64,000 nt of DNA from the NCBI GenBank assembly GCA_018907035.1, contig JACCIC010000276.1, positions 407,501-471,500 of the forward strand. The letters run 5' to 3'. Shown piece after piece: positions 1-10,004 of this stretch. The position numbers were made by a program, and so were the translations under genes. Origin of the DNA: Sycobia sp. Sy_11 (lineage: Eukaryota > Arthropoda > Insecta > Hymenoptera > Epichrysomallidae). The stretch's first letter is position 1. Every line of letters starts with the position of its first letter. The notes beneath the pieces were generated by a model. The model saw nothing but the letters and a program-made list of their open reading frames with translations, did no database searches and was not told the origin of the DNA.

Positions 1-2959
1 AATATGAGCGAATGCAGAATAAATTTGCCAAATAATTCGAATAACATTCTTAAATTTGAAGAACATAAAAAGAGTGAAAAAGTGCCATTTGTCATTTATG
101 CAGATTTCGAATGTCTGTTGTGGCCTACTCAAAATGAGAACGCTTTTCAGCGTCATGAAGCGTATAGCATTGGCTATTATTTAAAATCTAGTTATGATGA
201 CAAATCGTATAGACAGAAGAGTACAGATGACGAGACACCTGCACAGTGGTTCGTTTGTGAACTCAAACCCATTGGAGAGCATATAAATCGACTCTATAAG
301 GCACCAAAACCAATGAAACTGACTGATCTTGAAGAATTACAGTTTCAATGGTCGTCTGTTTGTCATATATGTGGCAATAAATTTGAAAAGGATCACCTTC
401 CTGTACGAGATCATTGCCATCTTACAGGACGGTATGTTTACTGGATTATTTTATGATTTATTCAATATATTAGATAAAAAGAAAAAAGAAAAACAATAAT
501 TTTTTTCTCTCCAGTTTCAGAGGAGCAGCTCATAATTCATGTAACTTGAATTATAAAGACTCGAAGTTCATTCCTGTTATTTTTCATAATCTTAATTGTG
601 ACACATGCTTTATTTTAAAATAAATTGGTACGTCTTCGTTGATGAAAGGTCGAGTTTCTCTAATACAGTTTCTCCACAACAAAGAAAAGTATATTTCATT
701 TACAAAGTTCATAAATGGCTGTGATGTGAGTTTTAGATTTATTGATTCATGTCGATTTTTACCATCATTTTTAGAAAAATTAGCATCATATCTGCAAAAT
801 GTACCATTAGCTGTAAAAGAATTTGAATTAGATGGAATTTCAAATGAAAATATTCATCGTCTTAGGCGGAAAGGTATCATTCCATACGATTTTGTGGATG
901 GATTACATAAATTAACCTGTACAAAACTGCCAGAGAAAAACGAATTTTACAACCAATTAATTGATTCACATATTACCGATGAAGACTACATGCATGCTGT
1001 TCAAGTATGGGATAGATTCCATATCACAACTTTAGGAGAATATTCCGACTTATATTTAAAAACAGATGTTTTACTGTTAGCTGATGTCTTTGAAAGTTTT
1101 CGAGAAACATCTGTTGAAGCCTAGGGCTTATGCCCTGCTCAGTTTTACACAACTCCCGGATTGACATTTGCAGCAGCTCTTAAAATAACGAAATTTGAAT
1201 TGGAACTTCTAACAGATATTGATATGTTATTATTCATCGAATCAGCCATTCGAGGAGGAATAAGCCAGTGCTGTAATTGATATGCCAAGGTAAATAATCC
1301 GTACATGGGTTCGTCATACGATAAAAATAAGAAAAAAAAAACACTTTTATATTATGATATTAATAATTTACATGGATGGGTGATGGCACAACATCTGCAA
1401 ATGGGAAAATTTAAATGAATTGGTTATGAATCCAATCCAGATTTTTTCAATGCTCCGGCAGATTCAGATATAGGCTATATTGCTGAGGTATATTTAGAGT
1501 ATCCTGAAGAAATTCATGGTGTACTTCATGATTTACCTTTCTGTGCAGAGCATCGTACACCTCCAGGTAAAAGCTATTCTATAAACTATAAACAATTATA
1601 TAGAATATATAATTATAAACAAATAAACAAAATATAAATAATTCTATAAACCTCAAAAAAGGTTTATAGAATTTTGAGTTTTGAGCAAATACCGTGGCTT
1701 AAACCATACATAGAGTTTAATACAGAAAAGAGGAAACGGGCAAAGAATGAATTTGAAAAACTCTTTTACAAACTTTTAATTAATGCAGTTTATGGAAAGT
1801 GCATCGAGAGAGAAAGATCTTGTCTGGATGTACGATTAGTGAATAAATTTGCAGGTCAATATGGAGCAGAAGCACGTATAGCTTTATCCAATTTTCATAG
1901 CTGTGCAATTTTCGATGAAAATTTGGTTGCTATATAGCTTAAAAAGACAAGCGTTACAATTAAAAAGCCTATATATGTTGGTCTTTGCATTCTGGACTTA
2001 TCAAAGACACTAGTTTTCACTACTATTATATGAAAAAGCGAGTGGGAGAAAAATGTAAACTGCTATATACTGACACGGACAGTTGGATATACGAAATGGA
2101 AGACATTGATATGTATAAAATTATGACAGAAGATTTTCACAGATTTGATACTTCTGACTATGATGAAAATAATCCGTATGGTATACCTCGATCAAATAAA
2201 AAAATACCAGGATTAATGAAGGACGAATGTAATGGAAAAATTATGATGGAATTTATAGGTTTACGGAGCAAAATGTATAGTATTTTAGTGGATGGAGGAG
2301 AAATAGTAAAAAAGGCTAAAGGTATAAAATTGAATGTTGTAAAGAAGACAATTACATTTGAAGATTATCGAAAATGTTTTGATGACCTCGTCATTATACG
2401 TCTCAAGCACTGTAACATCCGTTCTTAATTACATATAGTATATACTGAAAAACAGAAAAAAATTGTTCTAAGTCCATATGATGATAAAAGATTTTTACTA
2501 ACAAATAGTACCGATAGTATACTTTATACCGATAGTATACCGTGGGAGCACTATAGAATTATGGACGAACAGATGGCACAAGCTGTATGTGAAATAGAGA
2601 GGGAAATATTAAACGAAGCAAATCATCCAAAAGAGGGAGACATGGAGATAAAGAGCGCTTACATAGAGACTAATGAAAGAGCAGTTGGAGTGGGGATAGA
2701 TGATGATGTAGGAGAACTAAGACATAAAATCAATAATAATTCTAGAGTAACCCGTGTAGAGGTGCATGCAGAAGAAGAGAGGGGGAATATCGAAATGAAT
2801 GAAAATAGAGTGTCACGAGAGGAGGTGACTGTTTATGGCAATGAACGTGAACCAATCACCATTGAATATGATGTATCACTTGAAATAATGAACGAATGCG
2901 ACAATTGCCAAGAGCGAGTTCCTGCCGACGAAGAAATGTACAGAATTGGAGAAAAATAA
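1..2959 (+). pseudogene. Polinton/Maverick-type family B DNA polymerase, decayed, 5' end outside window
   Basis: This is a protein-primed family B DNA polymerase relic of the kind carried by Polinton/Maverick (adintovirus-like) elements, which would have copied the element's own DNA. The exonuclease motif YADFE is near 100-114. A zinc-finger-like stretch with CHICG and HCHLTG lies at 360-430. Collinear palm-domain matches follow: YLKTDVLLLADVFE near 1050-1095, YDINNLHG near 1355-1380, LINAVYGK near 1775-1798 and the catalytic YTDTD near 2065-2080. The reading frame is broken by stops at 1122-1124 and near 1278, by a frameshift before 1674 and by a shift near 1937-1985. The acidic tail (2561-2959) continues in frame from the last polymerase block but matches nothing I recognise. 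It lies convergent to the integrase remnant at 3425-3970, as parts of one element. The family call is firm; the exact lineage is not. Confidence 0.88.
432..514 (+). other. Putative GT-AG intron inside the polymerase pseudogene
   Basis: The polymerase reading frame runs into GTATGT at 432 and becomes non-homologous. The family's expected residues resume in frame immediately after a pyrimidine-rich TTTTTTCTCTCCAG ending at 514. Removing 83 bases restores codon phase across the zinc-finger-like region. The segment is AT-rich with classic donor and acceptor signals. It could instead be a small AT-rich insertion that happens to carry splice-like ends. Confidence 0.5.
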
Positions 2960-3424
2960 ACAGTATATGGCGACTGCTCTCAAGCTAGTAAACACTCGAT
3001 ATGGTGCGAAAATTGTAGCAGAAGTTGACGATAGTTTTCAAATATTTTTACAACAAAAGATATCGTCAGCAATATTAAAGGACCAAGCATTTTCGTAAAC
3101 CTCGTAAACCTAGCAACTGCAAATAAACGATGTTTATTTTTATTTTATGAAGGCGGAAGTTGTTTTAAATTTCATACATTTACTTCTTAAGAAAGAATTC
3201 AATAAATATATTTCATGTTAAAAAAAAATCATTTATTTGACAAATAATAATCATATACATGTATGCATAATAATTACATAAATAAATCAGATTATATAAA
3301 TATTGCAATGTTTTCTTATTTATTGAAAAACTAATGTCCTTACCCCTATTCTTACATAAATTAGTATTATTTATTAATTTGACTTATAACATAATTAAAT
3401 TAAAAAACTTCATTTTTATCTATT
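2960..3424. other. Spacer between the convergent Polinton remnants
   Basis: AT-rich sequence between the polymerase and integrase 3' ends. The first 150 bases still have codon-like composition and may be a frameshifted tail of the polymerase region. From 3120 onward nothing coding is visible. Confidence 0.4.
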
Positions 3425-3970
3425 CAACTATCATGTTCACTACTGAATCTTAGTCACTTTACATATACGTGATTACCACTCTTCTTTAATACTTTTTCAG
3501 CTAGATAAATTTCAGGATACTTAGTTTTTTGAATTTCACTCTCATAAAAGCCACCATATAGGTTTATCATAATAATCTTTAATGTGATAGGTTATTGGAT
3601 TAGTCTTTATAACTCTTGTTATTGTAAAATTTCAGTTGATTAGTTTGGTGTATATCTTTTTTCAAAAATATTTTTTATTTTACTTATTCGTACATTATCT
3701 CCTACTTTGTATTTTGCTTTTTTATAGTCATATCTTCGATTGGAAAATGCTTCTTTATCTCTTTTGCATTTGTTTTGGTTACCTTTAAAGACTTAATTCC
3801 TATTGTTCGATGCTTTCTTGAATTATAAATTTCGAGTAAATCTGATAGGATATCCATCCATTTATAGTTTCCCTGCTTACTGAATTGTATTCACATTGCA
3901 TTTTTTAACGTTCTATTAAATCGTTCACATATGCTTGCATGAAGATTACTGTGTGAAGAATATAGATTTA
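3425..3970 (-). pseudogene. Polinton-type integrase, C-terminal half with chromodomain, decayed
   Basis: Read on the minus strand from about 3965, the segment gives SSHSNLHASICERFNRTLK, the retroviral-type integrase core around the third catalytic acid (the E of ERFNRT). Next come the Polinton-typical blocks YNSRKHRTIG, VGDNVRISK and FEKRYTPN. Then comes a chromodomain-like end (YPEIYLAEKVLKK, VYVK, one stop, LRFSSEHD). In Polintons this enzyme inserts the element DNA and the chromodomain targets chromatin. Stops interrupt the frame near 3895, 3640, 3610 and 3450, and the N-terminal catalytic Asp residues are missing because family C repeat sequence begins near 4010. It points toward the polymerase relic upstream and almost certainly belongs to the same copy. 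Confidence 0.8.
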
Positions 3971-4009
3971 TTATACTTTTTCATGAAATTTTGAAAGTGA
4001 GAATTGTAA

Positions 4010-4395
4010 AATTCTTTTCTACAATGGAAGAAAGGAAAGTCTTGATTTTTTGCGGAATAAAAATTTCGTCTGTATTATGAAGCTGGCATTGGAGTTTGGA
4101 CTGGTTAGGGTCTGAATTGCTTTCTGATGCTCATACACATATTAGATATTATTAGTCTCTGTATGCTTCAAACGAAAACAGCAACGTCGCATTGAATAGA
4201 ACCGTACAGCTATATCTATATATATATTTAGTGGCTACGTCACAGCTCGTGACGTAGGCAAATGCGCACACTAATTTATGCTGTGATATTGCGTAGTGTA
4301 GCAGTTGGTCCTATTGAGGGCGCACGTTCCCAGCGCTTGAAAATCTTCGAGCCTTTCGTATATGGCATCGGCAATCTCTTCTTATTATCTCTGCT
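4010..4395 (-). repeat. Family C dispersed repeat, copy 1 (inverted relative to copy at 60415)
   Basis: About 385 bases match the reverse complement of 60415-60830 almost end to end, including GCACATT/GCACACT blocks, GAGGGCGCACGTTCCC and the start at TTCTACAATGGAAG. A short perfect hairpin, CTACGTCAC-AGCTC-GTGACGTAG, sits at 4235-4257 and is kept in the other copy with compensating or tolerated changes. No protein is encoded convincingly. It borders the Polinton integrase on its left, so it could be a Polinton end or an independent non-autonomous element. Confidence 0.75.
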
Positions 4396-4619
4396 TTCTA
4401 GGTGCAAGTACAAATTTCTTTATAACGCCGATATACGCAAGTATACAATATCAATCTAATTGTTTGATTGGCAGATGGGCGATTATTTTAATTAGTGTAC
4501 AACCTGACTGAGCTTCTCGAAACAACCGCAGGTACACTAGATATTATAACGGTAAGCGCTGCGTCTTCACCAAGCATAATTTATTAACCTAACGGTTTCC
4601 CCGCTATTTCAAAATATAC

Positions 4620-4685
4620 ATTATAAGGTTTCGGTAGAAATCAAACAAATTGTTATCTCGGGCGAAACCGAGACGAGGGATGCTA

Positions 4686-4686
<1 letters not shown>
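4620..4686 (+). mobile_element. Helitron-like 3' terminus (hairpin plus CTAG)
   Basis: A 6-bp stem TCTCGG/CCGAGA (4656-4661 and 4668-4673) encloses GCGAAA and is followed about 9 bases later by CTAG at 4683-4686, with T as the next base. A GC-rich hairpin 10-12 bases before a terminal CTRR, inserted between A and T, is the defining 3' end of Helitron rolling-circle transposons. Related ends occur at 18726-18743 (GAGACGGGGGATGCTAG) and, reversed, near 11815-11840. No RepHel protein is present, so this would be a non-autonomous copy. The 5' end was not found. Confidence 0.55.

Positions 4687-4688
<2 letters not shown>

Positions 4689-4731
<43 letters not shown>
4689..4731. repeat. (TA)n microsatellite
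   Basis: An uninterrupted TA tract starting directly at the Helitron-like terminus, about 43 bases. Confidence 0.97.
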
Positions 4732-4734
<3 letters not shown>

Positions 4735-4834
4735 TAATTTTCGTTCATATTGATATATGCCATGTAGTATATGAAATTCTGATATGTGTGATCTAACAGC
4801 TTTTTTTCTCATAATTAAATTTTATAATATACTG

Positions 4835-4838
<4 letters not shown>

Positions 4839-4894
<56 letters not shown>
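4839..4894. repeat. (AT)n microsatellite
   Basis: An uninterrupted AT tract of about 56 bases. Confidence 0.97.
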
Positions 4895-4897
<3 letters not shown>

Positions 4898-5640
4898 AGG
4901 AGAATTGTCAGGATAGGCACATAAATAAAATAAAGGAAACAATACACATATATTATAAAGAAAGGTTTGTACAAAAGTGAATCGGAAGATCTTCGACAAT
5001 CTCGTAACAATCTAAGCTTCGGAAGGAATGCCAAAATTATTCGTTCGCCGTCCTTATATCTATGACTACATACTAGGGTGGGGAAAAAACAAGTACGGTT
5101 TTCACTGTACTTACCAATACACTCGTGCCAGTGGCTTTCTTTACTTGCTAGGGAGGATTAACGGTACTTTTGATACACCACCTGCCCATCAGGGTTTCCC
5201 CCGCATAATTACTTGTATTTCCATGAATCAATATGTATATTCCTACAGTTCGGCCATTCTGACAATTTAGCTGTCCCGGCTAAGATATTCAAATTAACAT
5301 TACTGTTTAATCCTGAAACATTTTATTGTATACTATACCGATATCCTAATAACATTTAAATTACCTAATTTCTTGCAGTAAATAAGCAGTCTCATCTTAT
5401 ACATAAATTTTGTGAGCTATTATAAATTATTTCTTATTCGTACTTATTCGAAGTATTTAATTTTTAATTAATTATCTACAGTAATACATCTTTTTTGTAC
5501 AGTAATAATTTAATACAGTTTTTACATACATTTAATACAGTTTTTTTTATAATAGTTTTGCAAGATTTTATAGTGGTTATAATACAATACATTTATATAC
5601 TTATGTCATATAATTTTTATTACTATATTGCAGTATATGG
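4895..5640. other. Unassigned, low-complexity to mixed sequence
   Basis: The part at 5080-5275 has balanced base composition and an open frame on plus, but no recognisable protein family. The remainder to 5640 is AT-rich. This may be a fragment of an LTR element because a gypsy integrase scrap follows, but I see no terminus. Confidence 0.3.
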
Positions 5641-5880
5641 CTTCATATGGTGTGGGGCTTAAACTCCGTTATAATGCGTTTGTGTGATCTGGAATTCTTC
5701 GATATCGCCTACTATATACCTATCGCAGTCTAATATTTTTTTTATTTCATATGGCCTTTTAAATTTAGGCCACGGTTTTTTATTAACACCAGCCGATGTA
5801 TCGATATTTTTTATCATTACATAGTCACCTAAATTATATATATTTGCATCTTTACACTTATGATTATATGCTTTTTCATA
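5641..5880 (-). pseudogene. Ty3/gypsy integrase C-terminal fragment
   Basis: The minus-strand translation gives YNHKCKD, then NLGDYVMIKNIDT, then KPWPKFKRPYEIKKIL, then DRYIVGDIEEFQITQ. This is the characteristic C-terminal (post-core) domain of insect gypsy integrases, where GDYV and PKFKGPYEV-type blocks are typical. The frame stops soon after at about 5660. The catalytic core, reverse transcriptase and LTRs are absent here, so it is an isolated scrap of about 75 codons. It abuts a family B repeat starting at 5884. Confidence 0.75.
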
Positions 5881-5883
5881 TTA

Positions 5884-6100
5884 ATAAATATTTTTTTATT
5901 GGTCTTACAGTCCAATAAATTCAATCTAAAAATAAAATAAAAAATAAAAATAAAAATAAATAAAAATAAAATAAAAATTAAAAATAAAAATTAAATTAAA
6001 AATTAATTTAAAATTATAATGACAGTCAGACTGTCCTTGTTTACATTCGCCCCCGTAGACTAATCTGAAAATAAAATATTAGCTGAAAAAATTCTTTGTT
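5884..6100 (-). repeat. Family B repeat, partial copy
   Basis: It begins with the terminus TTATTGGTCTTACAG and carries the internal block TGACAGTCAGACTGTCC, followed by CGTAGACTAATCTGAAA. These are shared with copies at 14590, 35660 and 39950. The middle is expanded into AAAAATAAAA-type simple sequence at 5928-6005. Confidence 0.7.
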
Positions 6101-6119
6101 AGTAAACTGCAGTCGACTG

Positions 6120-6350
6120 TCCCCAACACCCTTACCTAATTGAAGACTTGCCCAATTTCTCTTATAAAATGGCTCTGTATGCCAAATCATACCAATCATA
6201 CTGAACATAATTTGTAACGATAAATTATATTTTTGTTGTTATATTAACTTCAGAATTGTATCAATAGGCTAGGTTTTTTTTTAGTTCGAACAACAAAAAT
6301 TATAACAAAATAGGGTTCTTTATCAACAACTGCGAAACTATGTATATTTG

Positions 6351-6405
<55 letters not shown>

Positions 6406-6547
6406 GTCACTTCTGCATAAAAATGTGATACTTAGCATCCGCTTAAAAAATATGCTATCGCAGACCATTATTTTGCTTTAATTTCAGTTAGCACCACTCA
6501 CTAAAATATTCAGGCTACTTAATTTACAATATACGAAATATATATAA
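6120..6547 (+). repeat. Family A dispersed repeat, distal part, copy 1
   Basis: It shares CTCTTATAAAATGG, TGCCAAATCATAC, CTGAACATAATTTGT and the end segment AATATGC...TACGAAATATATAT with the inverted copy at 13477-14030. It is interrupted by a (TA)n tract at 6355-6403. The solo LTR at 6548 is inserted at or just beyond its end. Confidence 0.7.
6355..6403. repeat. (TA)n microsatellite
   Basis: A nearly perfect TA tract inside the family A copy. Confidence 0.96.
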
Positions 6548-7653
6548 TGTAACCCCGAAATCGGGTTATTACTTACTGTTAGCTTGCATGTGTGTGTGGA
6601 CTCTTCCACGCTGCTGGTTGTGCACTCCGCTGGAAAGGGAACGGGGAACGAGAAATCAACTACGCGAGTGACTTTATCGGATTATAACAATATTAACATT
6701 TATTTATACAAAAAGCCTATTTACAACGATAATGTAGTACATACGTTATGTACTGGTTGCGGATTCTGCGACGCTACGTTAATTATTTATAAAACTACGC
6801 AATCGTACAAAATACTCAGGGACGGGGGAAACGGAACGGGACGCTTTCGATATAACACGTGGGAACGACGGTACATTATAAGGTTACATACTATATATTA
6901 CATGCGTCTCACAAGCGAAATCATTTACTACCGCATAAAATTACAAAATGGAATAACGATAGAGTTTACGTGGCTATGCGCGATATACACCTGACAATTG
7001 AGATTAAGCGACCGCGGCGCTGGGCCAGGAGCCTAGCTATATGCACGCATGAATAAATATAACCCAAAGTATAAGGCTACTTGCCGCCGACGACGACGAT
7101 GCTGTCGCTGGCCGAAAGCTCGCTGCCGTCGCCTGGTGTCAGGGCGATCAGGTGCGCGTTCTCTTTCTTCTCGCTGATAGCTCGCGCGGTTGCGCGTAGC
7201 TGCGGCTCGTAGCCGCTGATGGCGTCGCTGGCTCGCGACGGTACACGAACGGTAGCGCGTAGGCGCTAGTACTCTCACTGTCCGGGGTTGCCGCAGGGAT
7301 GTCGCCGCGTATCTTTTCCTCGTCTCCGATGTGCTCGCACGAAGTTTACACCAAGGCAAACTTGTAACTTGTCACCGCGAAGGAAGCTACTATGGCGACC
7401 TGAACTATGTGATTCGAAACGAACGTAAACGAAACACGAAAACGGTAATTCCAGGCGGTACGAATCGAAGGTGCGTCGAAAAGTATGAACTCCGGGGACG
7501 AAAGAGAAAGTGCAAGTGAAATTCATTCCGAACTTCATACGTACAATTGCTCTTGCAGCGCCCTCGCGGCTCGCGCGTATCGTTTCGCGAACTCACACGA
7601 ACACTCGCGGTTTCACACGAGCGCGCTAACCTACCACCGCCGTTCGGGCGGTT

Positions 7654-7656
<3 letters not shown>
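6548..7656 (+). mobile_element. Solo LTR, gypsy-like, about 1.1 kb
   Basis: It starts TGTAACC and ends GGTTACA, a perfect 7-bp terminal inverted pair with the TG...CA signature of LTRs. Base composition is markedly higher in GC than the flanks, and the short open frames in both strands inside it show no protein family. No internal gag-pol sequence is adjacent, so it is a solo LTR left after recombination. The 4 bases before (ATAA) and after (ATAT) agree at three of four positions; a (TA)n tract at the right edge blurs the duplication. A shorter relative lies at 17254-18008 on minus. Confidence 0.68.

Positions 7657-7685
<29 letters not shown>
7656..7685. repeat. (AT)n microsatellite
   Basis: A TA tract between the solo LTR and the foldback-like element. 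Confidence 0.96.
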
Positions 7686-7688
<3 letters not shown>

Positions 7689-7689
7689 T

Positions 7690-8300
7690 TTAAATATGGT
7701 TTCTACTGAGAAATATTGTATTGGCGTTTACAGGCGGTTGAATACGATATCTCGTTGCCTGAGTGCGATATCTATTGGGAGTTTTGTGTTCGGATGATAG
7801 AATGCAATGTCCAGGTGTCTCTGGGCGATTTCTATGGAGACTATTGTATTTAGATGATAGAAAATCAAGTCCAGACATGAGGAAGTCGACTTCTATGAGA
7901 AGATATGTCTAGCATTCTCGGGCCGACTTCTACTGGAACTATTGTGTTTAGTTGGCAGGAAACGATGTTTAGGTATGTCAAGACAACTTATGTGGGGAGT
8001 TTCGTACTCGGACGGTAAAAGATGATGTCCAGGTATGACGGGACGACTTCTAAGAAGAGATTCGTATTCGATGATTCGAACACGCACATTTCCAGTCAAA
8101 GTCTTTCCGGGATATCTGGGCATCGTACTCTATCTCCCTAAAACAAAACTTTCTATAGCAGTCATTCCGCGACATCTCTTATTGTCCGAACATAATACCC
8201 TCCGTAAATTTCGTCTCGAGATACTTGGACAGCTTTTTCTACCGCCCGAAATCGAATGTACAATTTTTCCCGTAGAAGCCGTTATGTACATATAGACATA
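7690..8300. mobile_element. Foldback-like palindromic element made of 60-bp repeats, copy 1
   Basis: The left arm consists of diverged tandem units starting at 7773, 7833, 7894, 7931 (shortened), 7991 and 8051. The spacing is 60-61 bases except for one 37-base unit. Each unit reads roughly TAYTGGGAGTTTYGTGTTCG, then GATGATAGAAAACGATGTCC, then AGGTATGYCGGGACGACTTC. At a small hairpin (GTATTCG 8064-8070 pairing with CGAACAC 8077-8083) the orientation flips, and the right arm carries the same units reversed to 8296. The two outer ends match as an inverted pair (GGTTTCTACTGAGAAA on the left, CCCGTAGAAGCCGTT on the right). Long inverted arms made of short tandem repeats are the hallmark of foldback (FB-type) transposons. 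No protein is encoded. Related copies lie at 11930-12145 and 18535-18740. Confidence 0.6.
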
Positions 8301-8480
8301 TTATATAAAATGGTTTGTGAAATATCAGGATTTAGAAGTGGACGGTGCTTTGAAGCAGCTTTTTATAAAGACGCGACGATAGGTAAATTACGGTAAATTA
8401 TTCATAGTAATATTGATTTATATATACAGTACTTTTTACTTAGATATTATTGAACTGTTTAAGAAATCGGTTAAATCTTT
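8301..8480 (+). repeat. Flank shared with the inverted copy at 11836-11935
   Basis: The segment with AGTACTTTTTACTTAGATAT and GTTTAAGAAATCGGTTAAA recurs in reverse complement at 11836-11935, next to the second foldback copy. The mobile unit may therefore be larger than the palindromic part, perhaps Helitron-like. Confidence 0.6.
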
Positions 8481-10004
8481 CTCTCCTAGTATATTTATCT
8501 ATACAGAATTAACATAATCTTGAATCTTATAATAAATAATTATATTGCAATGCATAAATAGATTCTGAATATTCTTTAATTATTAAAAATTATTTCTTTT
8601 ATACAAAAAGATAAAGAATAATATTTATGTTAAGAAATCTTTCCTTAATTATTTCATTGTTAATTAGTATGTGACATTTGTTCGTGAACTATTATCAATT
8701 CTTTATATTTTATGATGATTATATCGCTGAATATACACGATAAATGAATATACAGATTTTTATTTGAAATAAAATATAAATTGCTTAAAAGAGTTCATAC
8801 CCGATTTTTCTGAATTTATTTAACATTTATGTCTTTTGGAAGGCTGCTTACGGATATCATATTAGTTTTTGTTGTAATGTTAATTTTCACAATAAAATAC
8901 ATAAAAAACCATATAAATGATAGCTTTTGTTATTGATTTAATTGGAATGATCATAATCGGACTTGTGTAACAAACTTCGAACAGTTAACATTTTTTAAAT
9001 TAATAAATTATTTACAAAACAACGTTTTTTATGCAGTCAGACTTTATTTCAATGTCAGTCTTTAATATTATAGCGTAGATCTTTTGATCGTCGATTGCAT
9101 TACATTTTGGCCGATTGGATTGTAATAGCTACTAACAACTTATGTTTAAATTTTTCTCAAGCTAACAATATAACCGATTTATTAACCTTTAAATAACATC
9201 TATATAAAAATACTTTATATGTAAATTATCATATCTATAAATGTTTTTATCCTATGCTAATATTCTGATAAAAAAATCAACAATTTTGCCTTACTATCCC
9301 CTTGAAGTATCGGTGGCAGCGTGTCACTGAAATCAGCTAGTTTCCTTTTCTGATTTCGCTAAAAATTTGTACCCTTACATTTTTGTGATAATGATCACAT
9401 GTACTTTTGAATATACTTTTTCTTAAGAAATAATAGTTTTAATATATTTTTTCTTGAGAAATAATAGACACTTATTTTTCTGAAATAGTTGTTAATCATA
9501 GAGGTTTATTGAACACGATGAATTGAAAAAAATTCCTAAAGAAACTAAATGTTGTAACAGCTGTTTTTAATTTAAGACTTTGAAATATTTTTGTTTGTAA
9601 TATAATGACACTACCGTATTGGAAACGATTCGAGGCATCAAGATAACGGCCTACAGTTAAGCGCTAGGACATTATTGTCCTGCAAGAGGCCATGTCCGAT
9701 AAGTCCGAACATCGCTACACCGAGCCGTTTAATAATGCTACCTTACTAGGTGTAGTATCTGGCCGACCTATTCTCATATATACCTCCCCACATATTTTTA
9801 TAATATCCTAAGTCAATAGATGGGAGAAGTTCCGATGAACTTTTCCCAACTTTTAGATCGATTAAAATATCTAATTCTAGAATTTCTAAAAAATAAATGA
9901 GAATATTAAAATAAAATATATAGGAGAAAAAAAAATTTTATATATATATATATAAAATAAGAAAAAAATAAGCAAAAATTTTTAAATTGTTTAAGCATAT
10001 AAAA
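8481..10004. other. AT-rich spacer
   Basis: No gene or element end is visible. A two-fold imperfect repeat of TTTTTCTTRAGAAATAATAG occurs at 9417-9468. The stretch 9610-9850 has more balanced composition and may be an old repeat, but nothing recognisable remains. Confidence 0.5.

Noticed and set aside
4621..5034. Open frames rich in Ile-Tyr repeats on minus
   Set aside because: They are translations of (TA)n tracts. The same artefact recurs at 6250-6468, 11978-12241, 17030-17356, 18364-18888, 39644-39910 and 58402-58804.
7033..7538. Arg-rich open frames on minus inside the first solo LTR
   Set aside because: GC-rich composition removes stops; there is no family resemblance and the region is bounded by LTR ends.
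7773..8296. CRISPR-like array
   Set aside because: Units are contiguous 60-mers without unique spacers, reverse direction mid-way and sit in an insect genome.
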